A stretch of 43,826 bases of DNA, from NCBI RefSeq assembly GCF_003611585.1, contig NZ_RAVW01000025.1:1-43826 (forward strand), written 5' to 3'. Under the pieces are notes generated by a model. It saw only the letters and a list, made by a program, of their open reading frames with translations, did not search any database and was not told the DNA's origin. Both the position numbers and the translations under genes were made by a program. Source of the DNA: Corallococcus exercitus. Lineage in GTDB: Bacteria; Myxococcota; Myxococcia; Myxococcales; Myxococcaceae. The stretch's first letter is position 1. Each line of letters begins with the position of its first letter. Below are positions 1 to 8,266 of this stretch, piece by piece.

Positions 1-2
1 GG

Positions 3-1031
3 CTAGAAGAGGGTCCCCTGTGGGGTGGGGGGCGGCGTCTTCTTGAAGTACTGGTAGGTGCGCAGCGTGGCGGTGCGGCCCCGGGGCGTGCGCATGAGGA
101 AGCCCTCCTGCATGAGGAAGGGTTCGTAGACGTCCTCGATGGTGTCGCGCTGCTCGCCCACGCTCGCGGCGATGGTCTCCACGCCCACCGGACCGCCGCC
201 GAACTTCTCCAGGATGGTCAGCAGAATCTTCCGGTCCATCGCGTCCAGTCCGCTGGCGTCCACGCCCAGGCGGCTCAGGGAGTCGTGCGCCAGGTCGTAG
301 GTGATGCGGCCGTTGCCCTCCACCTGGGCGAAGTCGCGCAGGCGGCGCAGCAGCCGGTTCGCGATGCGGGGCGTGCCGCGCGAGCGGGTGGAGATCTCCT
401 TGCTGGCGGCGCGGTCCATGGGCACGCCGAGGATGCGCGCGGAGCGGTCCAGGATCTGCTCCAGGAACTTCGGCTCGTAGTACTCCAGGCGCTCCTGAAT
501 CTGGAAGCGGTCGCGCAAGGGGGACGTGAGCAGGCCCGTGCGCGTGGTGGCGCCCACCAGCGTGAAGGGCGGCAGGTCGATCTTCATCGCGCGGGCGGCG
601 GGCCCGGTGTCGATGGTGATGTCCAGCCGGAAGTCCTCCATCGCCGGGTAGAGGTACTCCTCCACGGCGGCGTTGAGGCGGTGGATCTCGTCGATGAAGA
701 GGATGTCCCGCTCGTTGAGGTTGGTGAGCAGGCCCGCCAGGTCGCCCTTGCGCTCCAACGCGGGGCCGCTGGTGACGTGGATGCCCACGCCCAGTTCGTT
801 CGCGATGAGGTGCGCGAGCGACGTCTTGCCCAGGCCGGGGGGACCGGAGAACAGACAGTGGTCCAGCGCGTCACCCCGGCTCTTCGCCGCGGCCACGTAC
901 ACCTTGAGCTTCTCGACGACCGCCCCCTGCCCCACGTACTCGTCGAAGGTGCGCGGGCGCAGGGAGACCTCCAGCCGGATGTCTTCCGGCTGAACATCTC
1001 CCGAGAGGGTGTCGTCGGACTTCCTCGCCAT
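3..1031 (-). CDS. ruvB: RuvB, Holliday junction branch migration ATPase
   Basis: RuvB is the hexameric AAA+ motor that, with RuvA, drives branch migration of Holliday junctions in the cytoplasm before RuvC cuts them. The 342-residue product has the family's usual length. It shows the N-terminal [11 protein letters not shown] segment, Walker [10 protein letters not shown], Walker B DEIHR, the sensor motif GATTRTG and the C-terminal winged-helix region with TPRGR. I chose the ATG at 1031 (MARKSDD) because the reading frame upstream of it has no family similarity; the ATG at 1037 is the alternative. The stop lies two bases from the window edge, so the gene is complete. It is detached from ruvC-ruvA, which sit 3 kb away on the same strand. 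Confidence 0.97.
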   Translation of the reverse strand: MARKSDDTLSGDVQPEDIRLEVSLRPRTFDEYVGQGAVVEKLKVYVAAAKSRGDALDHCLFSGPPGLGKTSLAHLIANELGVGIHVTSGPALERKGDLAGLLTNLNERDILFIDEIHRLNAAVEEYLYPAMEDFRLDITIDTGPAARAMKIDLPPFTLVGATTRTGLLTSPLRDRFQIQERLEYYEPKFLEQILDRSARILGVPMDRAASKEISTRSRGTPRIANRLLRRLRDFAQVEGNGRITYDLAHDSLSRLGVDASGLDAMDRKILLTILEKFGGGPVGVETIAASVGEQRDTIEDVYEPFLMQEGFLMRTPRGRTATLRTYQYFKKTPPPTPQGTLF

Positions 1032-1156
1032 CGCCATTGCGACCCTATACAGCGAAGGGGCCACATGTCGCTGCCCTTCTGGCGGCGCTAGAGTCCGAGT
1101 GGCACGCCGACCGGCCAGCCAGGGGGGCTGCCCCCCTGCCCGAAGGGAGTCGCGTC

Positions 1157-2242
1157 ATGCTTTCCGCTTCCGCCCCGTTCCGTCCCCTGCCCCTGCTGCC
1201 CGAAGCCCGCGCCGAGCGTTCGCCCGGCCCCCGGCTGCAGAAGCTGCGCCGCGCCGCGCTGGAGGCCCGCGAGGCCTTCGTCCGGGAGGGCCCGGTGGCG
1301 GCGGTGGCCACCTGCGACCTCATCACGTTCCCCTACCCCACCCTGTTCGCCTTCAGTGGGGCGGCGCTGTCACCCGCACCGTACGTGATGATGACCAACC
1401 GCATGCAGGTGGTGCAGTTCGCGGAGGCCGGCACCGGCCAGCGGCGCACCCTGCTCTTCAACCCCACCGACTACGAGCGCGGCCACGCGGCGCCCTTCTA
1501 CCGCGCGCTGCGCGAGCGCTACGGCGCGTTCCTGTCCGACAAGGTGATGTCCACGCGCCACGGCACGGTGCAGGGCCACCTGGAGCAGCTGGGGCTGACG
1601 CCGTCGGACGTGGACTACCTGGCCTTCGACCACCTGCACATCCAGGACCTGCGCGGCTGGCTGGGCGGTGACGGAACGCCGGGCGTCTTCCCCCGGGCGA
1701 AGCTGCTGGTGCAGCGCGCCGAGTGGACCATGGTGAAACACCTGCACCCCATGCAGCACGTGTGGTTCGTACCCGGCGGCACGGACATCCCCGAGGAGCG
1801 CGTGGTGCTGCTGGACGGGGACACGTGGCTGGGCCAGGGCGCGGCGCTGCTCAGCACGCCCGGCCACACGCAGGGGAACATGTCCCTGGCGGTGGCCACC
1901 GCGAACGAGGTGTTCGTGGTGAGCGAGAACGGCGTGAGCACGGAGAGCTTCACGCCGCTGTTGTCGCGCATCCCCGGCGTGCGCCGCTTCGCGGAGCAGA
2001 TGGGCTGGGAGGTGGTGCTCAACGGCAACACGCGCGAGGACTCGCTGGACCAGTACGCGTCCATGGTGGTGGAGAAGCTCTTCGCGGGCCCGTCCGCGCA
2101 CGACCCGTCGTTCGTGAACTTCCACCCGTCGTCGCTGCTCACCGCGCACCTGCTGGCCCCGGGCCTGGGCCCCACCGTGGTGCTGCCCGCGCCGAACACG
2201 GGCGGGCTGCACCCCACGCCCGCGGTGCGGCGCGCGGCCTGA
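1157..2242 (+). CDS. MBL-fold hydrolase-like protein with altered metal motif
   Basis: A 361-residue protein resembling the metallo-beta-lactamase fold superfamily. The supporting motifs are FDHLHIQD near residue 158, in the place of the usual HxHxDH, and STPGHTQGN, which matches the second metal-site His motif. The first motif has one extra residue and lacks the terminal His, so metal binding may be altered; the substrate cannot be told. The start at 1157 is chosen because GGGAG lies about 8 nt upstream, and the earlier in-frame codons overlap the divergent ruvB start. The gene faces away from ruvB and ends 3 bp from the convergent lipoprotein gene. It has no signal peptide and is probably cytoplasmic. 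Confidence 0.75.
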   Translation: MLSASAPFRPLPLLPEARAERSPGPRLQKLRRAALEAREAFVREGPVAAVATCDLITFPYPTLFAFSGAALSPAPYVMMTNRMQVVQFAEAGTGQRRTLLFNPTDYERGHAAPFYRALRERYGAFLSDKVMSTRHGTVQGHLEQLGLTPSDVDYLAFDHLHIQDLRGWLGGDGTPGVFPRAKLLVQRAEWTMVKHLHPMQHVWFVPGGTDIPEERVVLLDGDTWLGQGAALLSTPGHTQGNMSLAVATANEVFVVSENGVSTESFTPLLSRIPGVRRFAEQMGWEVVLNGNTREDSLDQYASMVVEKLFAGPSAHDPSFVNFHPSSLLTAHLLAPGLGPTVVLPAPNTGGLHPTPAVRRAA

Positions 2243-2245
2243 GCG

Positions 2246-3739
2246 CTACGGCCGGTCGCAGCGGGTCGCGGGGAGGAACGGCAGCGCCCAGGGCTCCTCG
2301 CCCTGGACCGGATCCGTGGCCACGAAGAAGACGTGGCCCCCCGCGCGCACGAACCCGCGCGGATTCGCGTGGAGCCCCGCGGGCGCGATGTCGCGCATCG
2401 GGTCCACGTGGCCCGGGGCGCCGTTGGAGTACCAGCCCTCGCGGCCCCGGCCCGCCGTCGTCGCGGAGAAGAACAGCCACCCGTCCGCCGCCGCGAAGGC
2501 CATGGGAGTGCTGCCCGCGGGGCCCGGCTCCAGGTCCTGCACGAGCACCGTGCCCTGCGCCGTGCCGTCCGTGCTCCACGGCTCGCGGCCATGCACGCCG
2601 TCATCCGCCGCGAAGTACAGCCGCCCGTCCATCACCGTCAGGCCGGAGGGCTGCGAGCCCAGGGGCCCCTTCCGCACGTCCTTCACCAGGCGCGTGCCCA
2701 TGAGCGTGCCGTCGCTCTTCCACAGCTCGCCGCCATGGAGCAGGTCCCCGGGCTCGCCGAAGAAGCCCTCCGCCCCGGCCATGAAGTACACGCTGTTGCC
2801 CAGCGGTGTGAGCTCCGACGGGTAGTCCCCCGGGACGTGCACCAGCGAGAACGTGGTGAGGGATGGGCCCCGCGTCACCCAGAGGTCCGCCTCGCCCAGG
2901 CCCAGGTCCACGAGGAAGAAGAGGCGGTCGCTCCCCGCCGGCGTCAGCGCGAAGAGCACCGTCCAGGCCGGGCCCCGGAAGAGCACCCGCGAGGCGCCGG
3001 TGCGCGCCTCGTGCACCCACAGCGTCACCGAGTCGTCGCCGTACGCCACCAGCGCCAGCCTCCCGTTCCACTCCGTCAGGTCGTCCAGGAACAGCGAGTT
3101 CGGACCGGGCGCGAACTCCTGCGTGAGCTGCGTGCCCTTCGCCGTGCCGTCCGTGCTCCACAGCTCGCGGCCGTGCACGCCGTCATCCGCGGTGAAGTAC
3201 AGCCGCGCGCCCACCACCTTCAGCCCGTCCGGCGCGCTGCCCTGCGCTCCGGGCCGGAGGTCCGCCACCAGCACCGTGCCCGCTTCCGTGCCGTCCGACC
3301 GCCACAGCTCCGGCCCGTTCACCCCGTCGTCCGCGACGAAGAACAGCCGCCCGCCCATCCGCGTGAGGAAGCGCGGCGTGCTGCCGTACGGGCCGGGCCG
3401 GAGGTCCTTCACCCGGCGCGAGTCCGTGCTGCTCCCGTCCGTCACCCACAGCTCGCTGCCGGTCACGCCGTCATCCGCGCCGTAGAAGACGCGCCCGTCC
3501 ACCTCCACCAGCGTCTCCGGCGCCGAGCCCTCCGCGCCGGGGCGCAGGTCGCCCACGGGCCGCGCCGACGGGCCACAGGGCTGCGGTGCTCCGGAAGCCG
3601 CCATGTCCACCACCTCGTCCACCGCCGCCGACGCCTCGCCCCACTTCACCTCGGCCTCACCGTCCGCCGCGCCACACCCCACCCCGATGACACCGGAGAG
3701 CAGCAGCACGAGGACCGGAACACCACGCCACGCCGCCAT
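2246..3739 (-). CDS. ELWxxDGT-repeat lipoprotein
   Basis: A 497-residue predicted lipoprotein. The signal peptide MAAWRGVPVLVLLLSG ends in a lipobox, GVGC. The rest is about eight degenerate repeats of roughly 45 residues. Each carries a core like GRELWSTDGT, followed by GT.LV.DL.PGP.GS.P and a strand such as GRLYFAADDGVHG; this is the ELWxxDGT repeat pattern common in myxobacteria and probably forms a beta-propeller-like surface domain. Two central repeats are degenerate. The ATG at 3739 is chosen because of the lipobox and the strong AGGAGG about 9 nt upstream. Function is unknown; an extracellular binding role is inference. It sits between ruvA and ruvB and is not obviously related to either. 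Confidence 0.85.
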   Translation of the reverse strand: MAAWRGVPVLVLLLSGVIGVGCGAADGEAEVKWGEASAAVDEVVDMAASGAPQPCGPSARPVGDLRPGAEGSAPETLVEVDGRVFYGADDGVTGSELWVTDGSSTDSRRVKDLRPGPYGSTPRFLTRMGGRLFFVADDGVNGPELWRSDGTEAGTVLVADLRPGAQGSAPDGLKVVGARLYFTADDGVHGRELWSTDGTAKGTQLTQEFAPGPNSLFLDDLTEWNGRLALVAYGDDSVTLWVHEARTGASRVLFRGPAWTVLFALTPAGSDRLFFLVDLGLGEADLWVTRGPSLTTFSLVHVPGDYPSELTPLGNSVYFMAGAEGFFGEPGDLLHGGELWKSDGTLMGTRLVKDVRKGPLGSQPSGLTVMDGRLYFAADDGVHGREPWSTDGTAQGTVLVQDLEPGPAGSTPMAFAAADGWLFFSATTAGRGREGWYSNGAPGHVDPMRDIAPAGLHANPRGFVRAGGHVFFVATDPVQGEEPWALPFLPATRCDRP

Positions 3740-4026
3740 CACACGCACCTCCTCGGGGCAAGGCGATCCGGTCTGGACCACCGCACCTGTGCTGGAAATT
3801 GATGTTTCCAGCGGAATGGGCCAGCTCATGGCCGGCGAGGATGGCGCAAGGATGTCGGACCGTGAGCGTCGCAATCCAGCGGATGATTCCAAGCGAACGG
3901 TAACGCCGTTCGCCGGGCGACGTCAGCGGAGTCCCAAGGGAAAAAGACTTGCGCGTATTTTCCGAGGATTTCCAAGCCCTGGAAGCACCGCGTCTCGCCC
4001 CGTGGGGCGAAAGCGGTGTCCGGAAG
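3740..4026. other. Intergenic region with two perfect dyads
   Basis: This stretch holds no gene. It contains two perfect inverted repeats: GCTGGAAA/TTTCCAGC with a 6-nt loop at 3791-3812, and GCGAACGG/CCGTTCGC with a 5-nt loop at 3893-3913. The first lies 52 bp upstream of the lipoprotein start and could be an operator or a leader hairpin. The second lies about 110 bp past the ruvA stop. Neither is followed by a T-run on the relevant strand, so simple Rho-independent termination is not supported. Confidence 0.5.
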
Positions 4027-4641
4027 TCACGGGCTGGAGCGCAGGGACTTGAGGGCTTCGCGGAAGAGGGCCTGGAAGGTGGCGTCCGGGCCCAGCCGCT
4101 CGATGACGACGTCCGCGGCCTTCTCCGCCTGGGGCTGCTTGTAGCCCAGGTTGAGCAGCGCGGAGACGAGGTCGGCCTTGTTGCCGGAGGTGACGGGCGC
4201 GCGGGGCGTGGTGCCGCGCGCGATGCCCTCCGAGTGCAGGTTGCGCACCTTCTCCTTGAGCTCCAGCACGAGCCGCTCGGCGGTCTTCTTGCCCACGCCG
4301 TGGATCTTCGCGAGCCGGGCCGTCTCCCCGCGCGACAGCGCCGCGATGAGCTCACCCACCTCCATGCCGGACATCACGCCCAGCGCCATGCGCGGGCCGA
4401 CGCGGGACACGGTGTTGAGCAGCTGGAAGAGCTCGTCCTCCTGCGGGGAGAGGAAGCCGAAGAGCTCGAAGGCGTCCTCGCGCACCACGGTGCGGATGCG
4501 CAGGTCCACCGGCTGTCCGTCCGCGGGCAGCTTGCCCAGCGAGACGGTGGAGAGGTTCACGCGGTAGCCCACGCCGTGCACGTCGATGACGCAGTCCTCG
4601 GGGCCCTTCTCCAACACGTTGCCACGCAGCCGGGCGATCAT
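4027..4641 (-). CDS. ruvA: RuvA, Holliday junction DNA-binding subunit
   Basis: RuvA binds the four-way junction as a tetramer and loads RuvB. The 204-residue product has the domain I OB-fold start MIARLRGNVLEK, the two helix-hairpin-helix segments (LLNTVSRVGPRMAL and LAKIHGVGKKTAERL), and the C-terminal domain III (ALLNLGYKQPQAEKA) that contacts RuvB. The start at 4641 matches family N-termini and overlaps the ruvC stop by one base (TGATG), so translation is probably coupled. A longer frame upstream merely overlaps ruvC. Confidence 0.97.
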   Translation of the reverse strand: MIARLRGNVLEKGPEDCVIDVHGVGYRVNLSTVSLGKLPADGQPVDLRIRTVVREDAFELFGFLSPQEDELFQLLNTVSRVGPRMALGVMSGMEVGELIAALSRGETARLAKIHGVGKKTAERLVLELKEKVRNLHSEGIARGTTPRAPVTSGNKADLVSALLNLGYKQPQAEKAADVVIERLGPDATFQALFREALKSLRSSP

Positions 4642-5219
4642 CAGCGGGTCTCCGGGCGCTGGTAGGCGGACGACAGGCGGTCCGCGAGCACCGACGCGGC
4701 CCCCTTGCGCTTGCCGTTGCCGGGCGCGCTGGCGCGGGGCATGCCCACGCGGAACTGGTTCAAGTGGCACAGCGCGACGGCGAGCGCGTCGCTGGCATCC
4801 GCGCGCTCCAGCGTCGCTTCGTCCACGCCGAGCAGCGTGCGCACCATGCGCGCCACCGCGTCCTTGTTGCCCGCGCCGCTGGCGCCCACGGACTTCTTCA
4901 CGCTCGCGGGGGCGTACTCGTGCACGGGCAGGCCCGCCTGCGCCGCGGCCAGCAGCGCCACGCCGCGCGCGTGGCCCAGCACCAGGGCGCTCCGGGCGTT
5001 GCGGAAGGTGAAGAGGCCCTCCACGGCCACGGCCTCCGGCTGGTAGCGCTGGAGCGCGGCGCTCAAGGCGGCGTGCAGGTCCTTCAGGCGCTCAGCCAGG
5101 GGCGCGGACTCCACCACCTTGATGACGCCATGGCCCAGGTGCACGAGCTTGCCCTTCTTCTCCTCCACCACCCCGAAGCCCATGAAGCGGCTGCCAGGGT
5201 CCACGCCGAGTACGCGCAC
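4641..5219 (-). CDS. ruvC: RuvC, crossover junction endodeoxyribonuclease
   Basis: RuvC is the dimeric resolvase that nicks Holliday junctions symmetrically. The 192-residue product carries the RNase H-like fold acidic residues in the expected places: D7 (GVDPG), E67 (VEGLF), D141 and D144 (ADASDALAVALCH). The C-terminus ends in a short basic extension. It lies 34 bp downstream of yebC and overlaps ruvA by one base, giving a yebC-ruvC-ruvA operon, the arrangement seen in many bacteria. Confidence 0.97.
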   Translation of the reverse strand: MRVLGVDPGSRFMGFGVVEEKKGKLVHLGHGVIKVVESAPLAERLKDLHAALSAALQRYQPEAVAVEGLFTFRNARSALVLGHARGVALLAAAQAGLPVHEYAPASVKKSVGASGAGNKDAVARMVRTLLGVDEATLERADASDALAVALCHLNQFRVGMPRASAPGNGKRKGAASVLADRLSSAYQRPETR

Positions 5220-5253
5220 CGGCCCGTTCCTTTCCCACGCGCCCGTCAGGGGC

Positions 5254-6003
5254 TCACGTGGACAGCGACTCCATCAGGGACTCGTCGATTTCGAAGTTGG
5301 CGTGCACGTGCTGCACGTCGTCGTTGTCGTCGAGCGCGTCCATCAGCTTCAACAGCCGCTTCGCGTTGTCGCCTTCCACCTTCACGGTGTTCTGCGGCAC
5401 GAAGGTCCACTTCTGCTCGCCCAGGGGCAGGCCCGCGGCCTCCAGCTTCGCGCCCACCGCGTGCAGGTCCGCCGGGGCGGTGCGCACCTCGAAGCCGTCC
5501 GGCCCCTGGTCCACGACGTCCTCCGCGCCCGCGTCCAGGGCCTGCTCCATCACCTGGTCCTCGGTGGGGCCGGGCTTCACGGTGATGACGCCCTTCTTGT
5601 GGAACATCCAGCCCACGGCGCCTTCCGCGCCCATGTTCCCGCCGTAGTTGCCCAAGAGGTTGCGCACGTCGCTGGCGGAGCGGTTCCGGTTGTCGGTGAG
5701 GCACTCGATGATGAGCGCGACGCCGCCGGGGCCGTAGCCCTCGTACGTCACCTCTTCGTAGGACTCGCCAGCCAGCTCGCCCGTGCCCTTCTTGATGGCG
5801 CGCTCGATGGTGTCGCGGGGGATGTTCGACTCGCGCGCCTGGGCCACGGCCACGCGCAGGCGGGCGTTGCTGGCCGGGTCACCGCCACCCAGGCGCGCGG
5901 CGACGGTCATCTCCTTGATGGCCTTGGAGTAGAGCTTGCCCTTGGCCACGCCCAGGACGGCATTCCGGCGTTTGAGTTTCGACCATCGGTTGTGACCGGA
6001 CAT
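5254..6003 (-). CDS. yebC: YebC/PmpR family protein
   Basis: A 249-residue YebC/TACO1-family protein. Members have been described as DNA-binding regulators (PmpR) and as factors that help ribosomes through difficult sequences. The start MSGHNRWSKLKRRNA is the family signature, and the YEGYGPGG segment and the domain 2/3 region (NNxKVEG-like, DALDDNDDVQHVHANF) follow as expected. The start is ATG at 6003. It is the first gene of the yebC-ruvC-ruvA unit. A LexA-like half-match lies 20-40 bp upstream. Confidence 0.95.
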   Translation of the reverse strand: MSGHNRWSKLKRRNAVLGVAKGKLYSKAIKEMTVAARLGGGDPASNARLRVAVAQARESNIPRDTIERAIKKGTGELAGESYEEVTYEGYGPGGVALIIECLTDNRNRSASDVRNLLGNYGGNMGAEGAVGWMFHKKGVITVKPGPTEDQVMEQALDAGAEDVVDQGPDGFEVRTAPADLHAVGAKLEAAGLPLGEQKWTFVPQNTVKVEGDNAKRLLKLMDALDDNDDVQHVHANFEIDESLMESLST

Positions 6004-6023
6004 GGCGGCGGCTCAGGCGTGGG

Positions 6024-6040
6024 GTGGACGGGCGTTCAGC
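6024..6040 (+). promoter_or_regulatory. Weak LexA-box-like match upstream of yebC-ruvCA
   Basis: The 17 bases ending in GTTCAGC match 14 of 17 positions of the consensus I recall for the Myxococcus LexA box (CTRHAMRYBYGTTCAGS), with mismatches at positions 1, 4 and 8. The position, just upstream of the yebC-ruvC-ruvA start, would suit SOS control of ruv genes. The left half is poor, so this is tentative. Confidence 0.22.
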
Positions 6041-6090
6041 CCGTGGCGTTCCCGGCCTTGTGCCCCGAGCAGGCCGCCCGAGTCAAACCC

Positions 6091-7224
6091 TCACGACGCG
6101 TCCGGCTCGGACTCGGGAGCCAGGACGGGCTCGAAGAGGCGGGGCGGGCCCGCGGACTCCCGGGCGCGCTCGCGCTCCTCCACCAGGATGGCGGGCACCA
6201 GCACGCCCAGCATGAACAGCCGGGTCGCCGCCTCGTAGGCCAGCGCCTCCGGGAAGCGGCACTCCAGGAGCATCGCGCGCACGGTGCGCCGTCCGTCGAA
6301 GAGGCGCACCACCTGCTCCACGTCCTCGGGGAGCGAGGGCAGCTCCTGCGCCAGCCGGCTGAAGTCCACCGTGAGCCGCGCCGCCAGGGGCAGGCCCCGG
6401 ACGCGCAGCTGTTCGAAGCGCTCCAGGCCGGGCACCAGCTGGTCGCACAGGAACGGGCGGTCCAGGGTGAAGGTGCCCCGGTGCAGCTCCGGGCCGAACG
6501 TCACCGTGTACGCGCCCGCGCCGAAGCAGAGCAGGCGCCGGAACGCGAGGCTGCCGCGCTCGCCGTGGAAGCTCGCGTCCACCACCAGGCCGTGGCGGAA
6601 GACGAACGCGCCGGTGTCCTCGGCCAGCACCACCCGTCCGGAGCGCACGCCGGACAGGAGCGCGCGCACCAGCCCCACCAGGGGCAGCGCTCCGGTGTGC
6701 GCGTCGTAGACGTCCTCCTCGCCGCGCCGTCCCGCCTTGAGCCGCGCGAGCACCGCCACGTCGCGCGCGTCCACCGGCTCCACCAGGTATTCGTCCGCGC
6801 CCACGCCCGCGGCCAGGTCGCGGTGGAACTCCTCCGGGTGCCGCGCCACCAGCAGCACCGGCAGGTGCGCGGACCTCGCGTCCGCCCGGAGCACGCCGCA
6901 GAGGCTGAAGCCGTCGCCGTCCGGCAGGTCCACGTCGATGATGACCAGCCGGGGCAGCGTCAGCACCGGCCCCGGCCGCGCCGGTTCCGATTCAGGCCGC
7001 GACACCCCTGCCTCCAGGCCCAGCCACGCCAGCGCCGCGCGCGCGCCCTCCACGTGCACGGGCTCGAAGCCCTCCGCGATGAGCGCCTCCGTCACCGCCG
7101 GCCGCGCCGTCTCGCCCACCAGCAACACCGAGCCCGAACCCTCACCCGGCAGGGCGAGTGCGTCGCGACCTCCCGCGGGCGTGGAGGTTTCAGGAGGCGG
7201 TGCGGCGTGCAGGTAGGCAACCAT
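6091..7224 (-). CDS. Degenerate receiver plus DUF4388 (PatA N-terminal-like) protein
   Basis: A 377-residue cytoplasmic regulator-like protein. The N-terminal half resembles a response-regulator receiver: VLLVGETARPAVTEAL, the strand LVIIDVDLPDGDGF with a possible phospho-acceptor Asp, and VGADEYLVEPVD. The conserved Lys before Pro in the last motif is Glu here, and the usual acidic pair at the end of strand 1 is missing, so phosphorylation is doubtful. The C-terminal half (GRVVLAEDTGAFVFRHGLVVDASF and on) resembles the DUF4388/PatA N-terminal domain abundant in myxobacteria. The start ATG at 7224 follows a GGGGA run. The role is probably protein-protein signalling. Confidence 0.72.
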   Translation of the reverse strand: MVAYLHAAPPPETSTPAGGRDALALPGEGSGSVLLVGETARPAVTEALIAEGFEPVHVEGARAALAWLGLEAGVSRPESEPARPGPVLTLPRLVIIDVDLPDGDGFSLCGVLRADARSAHLPVLLVARHPEEFHRDLAAGVGADEYLVEPVDARDVAVLARLKAGRRGEEDVYDAHTGALPLVGLVRALLSGVRSGRVVLAEDTGAFVFRHGLVVDASFHGERGSLAFRRLLCFGAGAYTVTFGPELHRGTFTLDRPFLCDQLVPGLERFEQLRVRGLPLAARLTVDFSRLAQELPSLPEDVEQVVRLFDGRRTVRAMLLECRFPEALAYEAATRLFMLGVLVPAILVEERERARESAGPPRLFEPVLAPESEPDAS

Positions 7225-7331
7225 GGATTCCCCATTCTTCCAGGGAACCCGAGCGAATGCACAACCCTCCTCCAAGTCCCTGGATTCGTTGGGTTTTGGC
7301 CAGACGGCGTCCCACGCTAGGGTGCGCGCCC

Positions 7332-7991
7332 ATGACGCGCCTCGGACCGCTGCTTGCCCTCCTCGTCGTGCCCTCCCTGGCCCTGGCCCAGGATGCCGAA
7401 GTCTCGCTCTCGCAGGAGGACCCGCTGGGCTCCGTGGTGGCGCCGGTGATGCTGCCCGCGGGGGCGACGGCGCTCTATGGCTACACGGGCGCGCCGGAGG
7501 TGGGCCTGGGGTTCCGGCAGGGGCTGGGGGCGCTGGAGGTGGAGGCGCGGGCGCGCTTCGACTGGTTCAAGCTGGGCGCGTCGCTGGAGCTCGTGGGCCG
7601 CAAGGAGGTGGTGCGCCAGGGGTCGTTCGCGTTGGCGCCGACGCTGGGCGTGGGCCTGGTGCTCAACTCCGGCTCCACGTACATGGACGACGACAACTTC
7701 TCCGGCGTGCTGGTGCGCATCCTGCCGGGGATGGTGGCGGGCTACCGGGTGGCGGACACCGTGGTGCTGCTGGGGCTGGTGGACCTGCCCATCGACCTGG
7801 GGCTGACCGGCGACAAGCAGCGGCGCTTCCAGGCGCTGGGGGGCCTGGGCGTGGAGGTGTACCTGGGCGGCAACCTGTCGCTGCTCGCGGCGGGACAGGT
7901 AGGCGTGGAGACGTTCCAGGAGCGCGCGGGCGCGGGGCAGACGCGGCTGGGCCTCACCGGGCGCGTGGGCCTGGGGACGCGGCTGTTCTAG
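7332..7991 (+). CDS. Exported beta-rich protein, probable outer-membrane protein
   Basis: A 219-residue protein of unknown function. The start MTRLGPLLALLVVPSLALA is a typical Sec signal peptide with cleavage after ALA, before QDAEVSL. The mature part alternates short Gly-rich strands (for example GLGVEVYLGGNLSLLAAGQVGVETF) and ends TGRVGLGTRLF with a C-terminal Phe, both typical of small outer-membrane beta-barrels. ATG 7332 is chosen because the signal peptide starts there. The stop shares CTAG with the stop of the convergent small gene, an overlap of four bases. Confidence 0.7.
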   Translation: MTRLGPLLALLVVPSLALAQDAEVSLSQEDPLGSVVAPVMLPAGATALYGYTGAPEVGLGFRQGLGALEVEARARFDWFKLGASLELVGRKEVVRQGSFALAPTLGVGLVLNSGSTYMDDDNFSGVLVRILPGMVAGYRVADTVVLLGLVDLPIDLGLTGDKQRRFQALGGLGVEVYLGGNLSLLAAGQVGVETFQERAGAGQTRLGLTGRVGLGTRLF

Positions 7992-8245
7992 AAGTCTGGC
8001 GGAGGGCTCTGGCGCGGCGTGCCCATCAACTCCAGGGTGCGCAGCGCGACGCGGATGAGCGTCTGGGCGCACGGCTCGCAGCCTCCGCCGCAGCAGTGCG
8101 GCCAGCGTCCTTCCGGGTCGCGCAGGAGCGGGCGCACGCTGGACTGGTAGTAGCTGGGGAGCTGGTGCTCCTCGCTCGCGCGGGTGAGCGCGTCTTCGAG
8201 GGCCAGGGGCGAGGGGGCGGGAACGTCGGACACGCTCCCGTTCAT
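7988..8245 (-). CDS. Small Cys-rich protein with CCxxxCxxC motif
   Basis: An 85-residue protein. The segment WPHCCGGGCEPCAQ resembles the CCGSGCxxC core of the oxidoreductase-like N-terminal domain (PF09791), a short Cys-rich motif of unknown function. The four Cys could bind zinc or a cluster. It starts 21 bp after the Fpg-like gene on the same strand, so the two are probably co-transcribed. ATG 8245 is used; a GTG at 8254 adds three residues and neither has a good ribosome site. The function is not known. Confidence 0.6.
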   Translation of the reverse strand: MNGSVSDVPAPSPLALEDALTRASEEHQLPSYYQSSVRPLLRDPEGRWPHCCGGGCEPCAQTLIRVALRTLELMGTPRQSPPPDF

Positions 8246-8266
8246 ACCAGCCACCCGGGGGCCTTG

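Noticed and set aside
1096..1112. A TGGCACG match as a sigma-54 promoter for the MBL-fold gene
   Set aside because: The GC of the -12 element is shifted by one base and the -12 region (CCGGC) does not fit; no activator gene is adjacent.
5119..7320. A 733-codon plus-strand frame across yebC and the DUF4388 gene
   Set aside because: It runs opposite to yebC and the receiver/DUF4388 gene, whose motifs are unmistakable.
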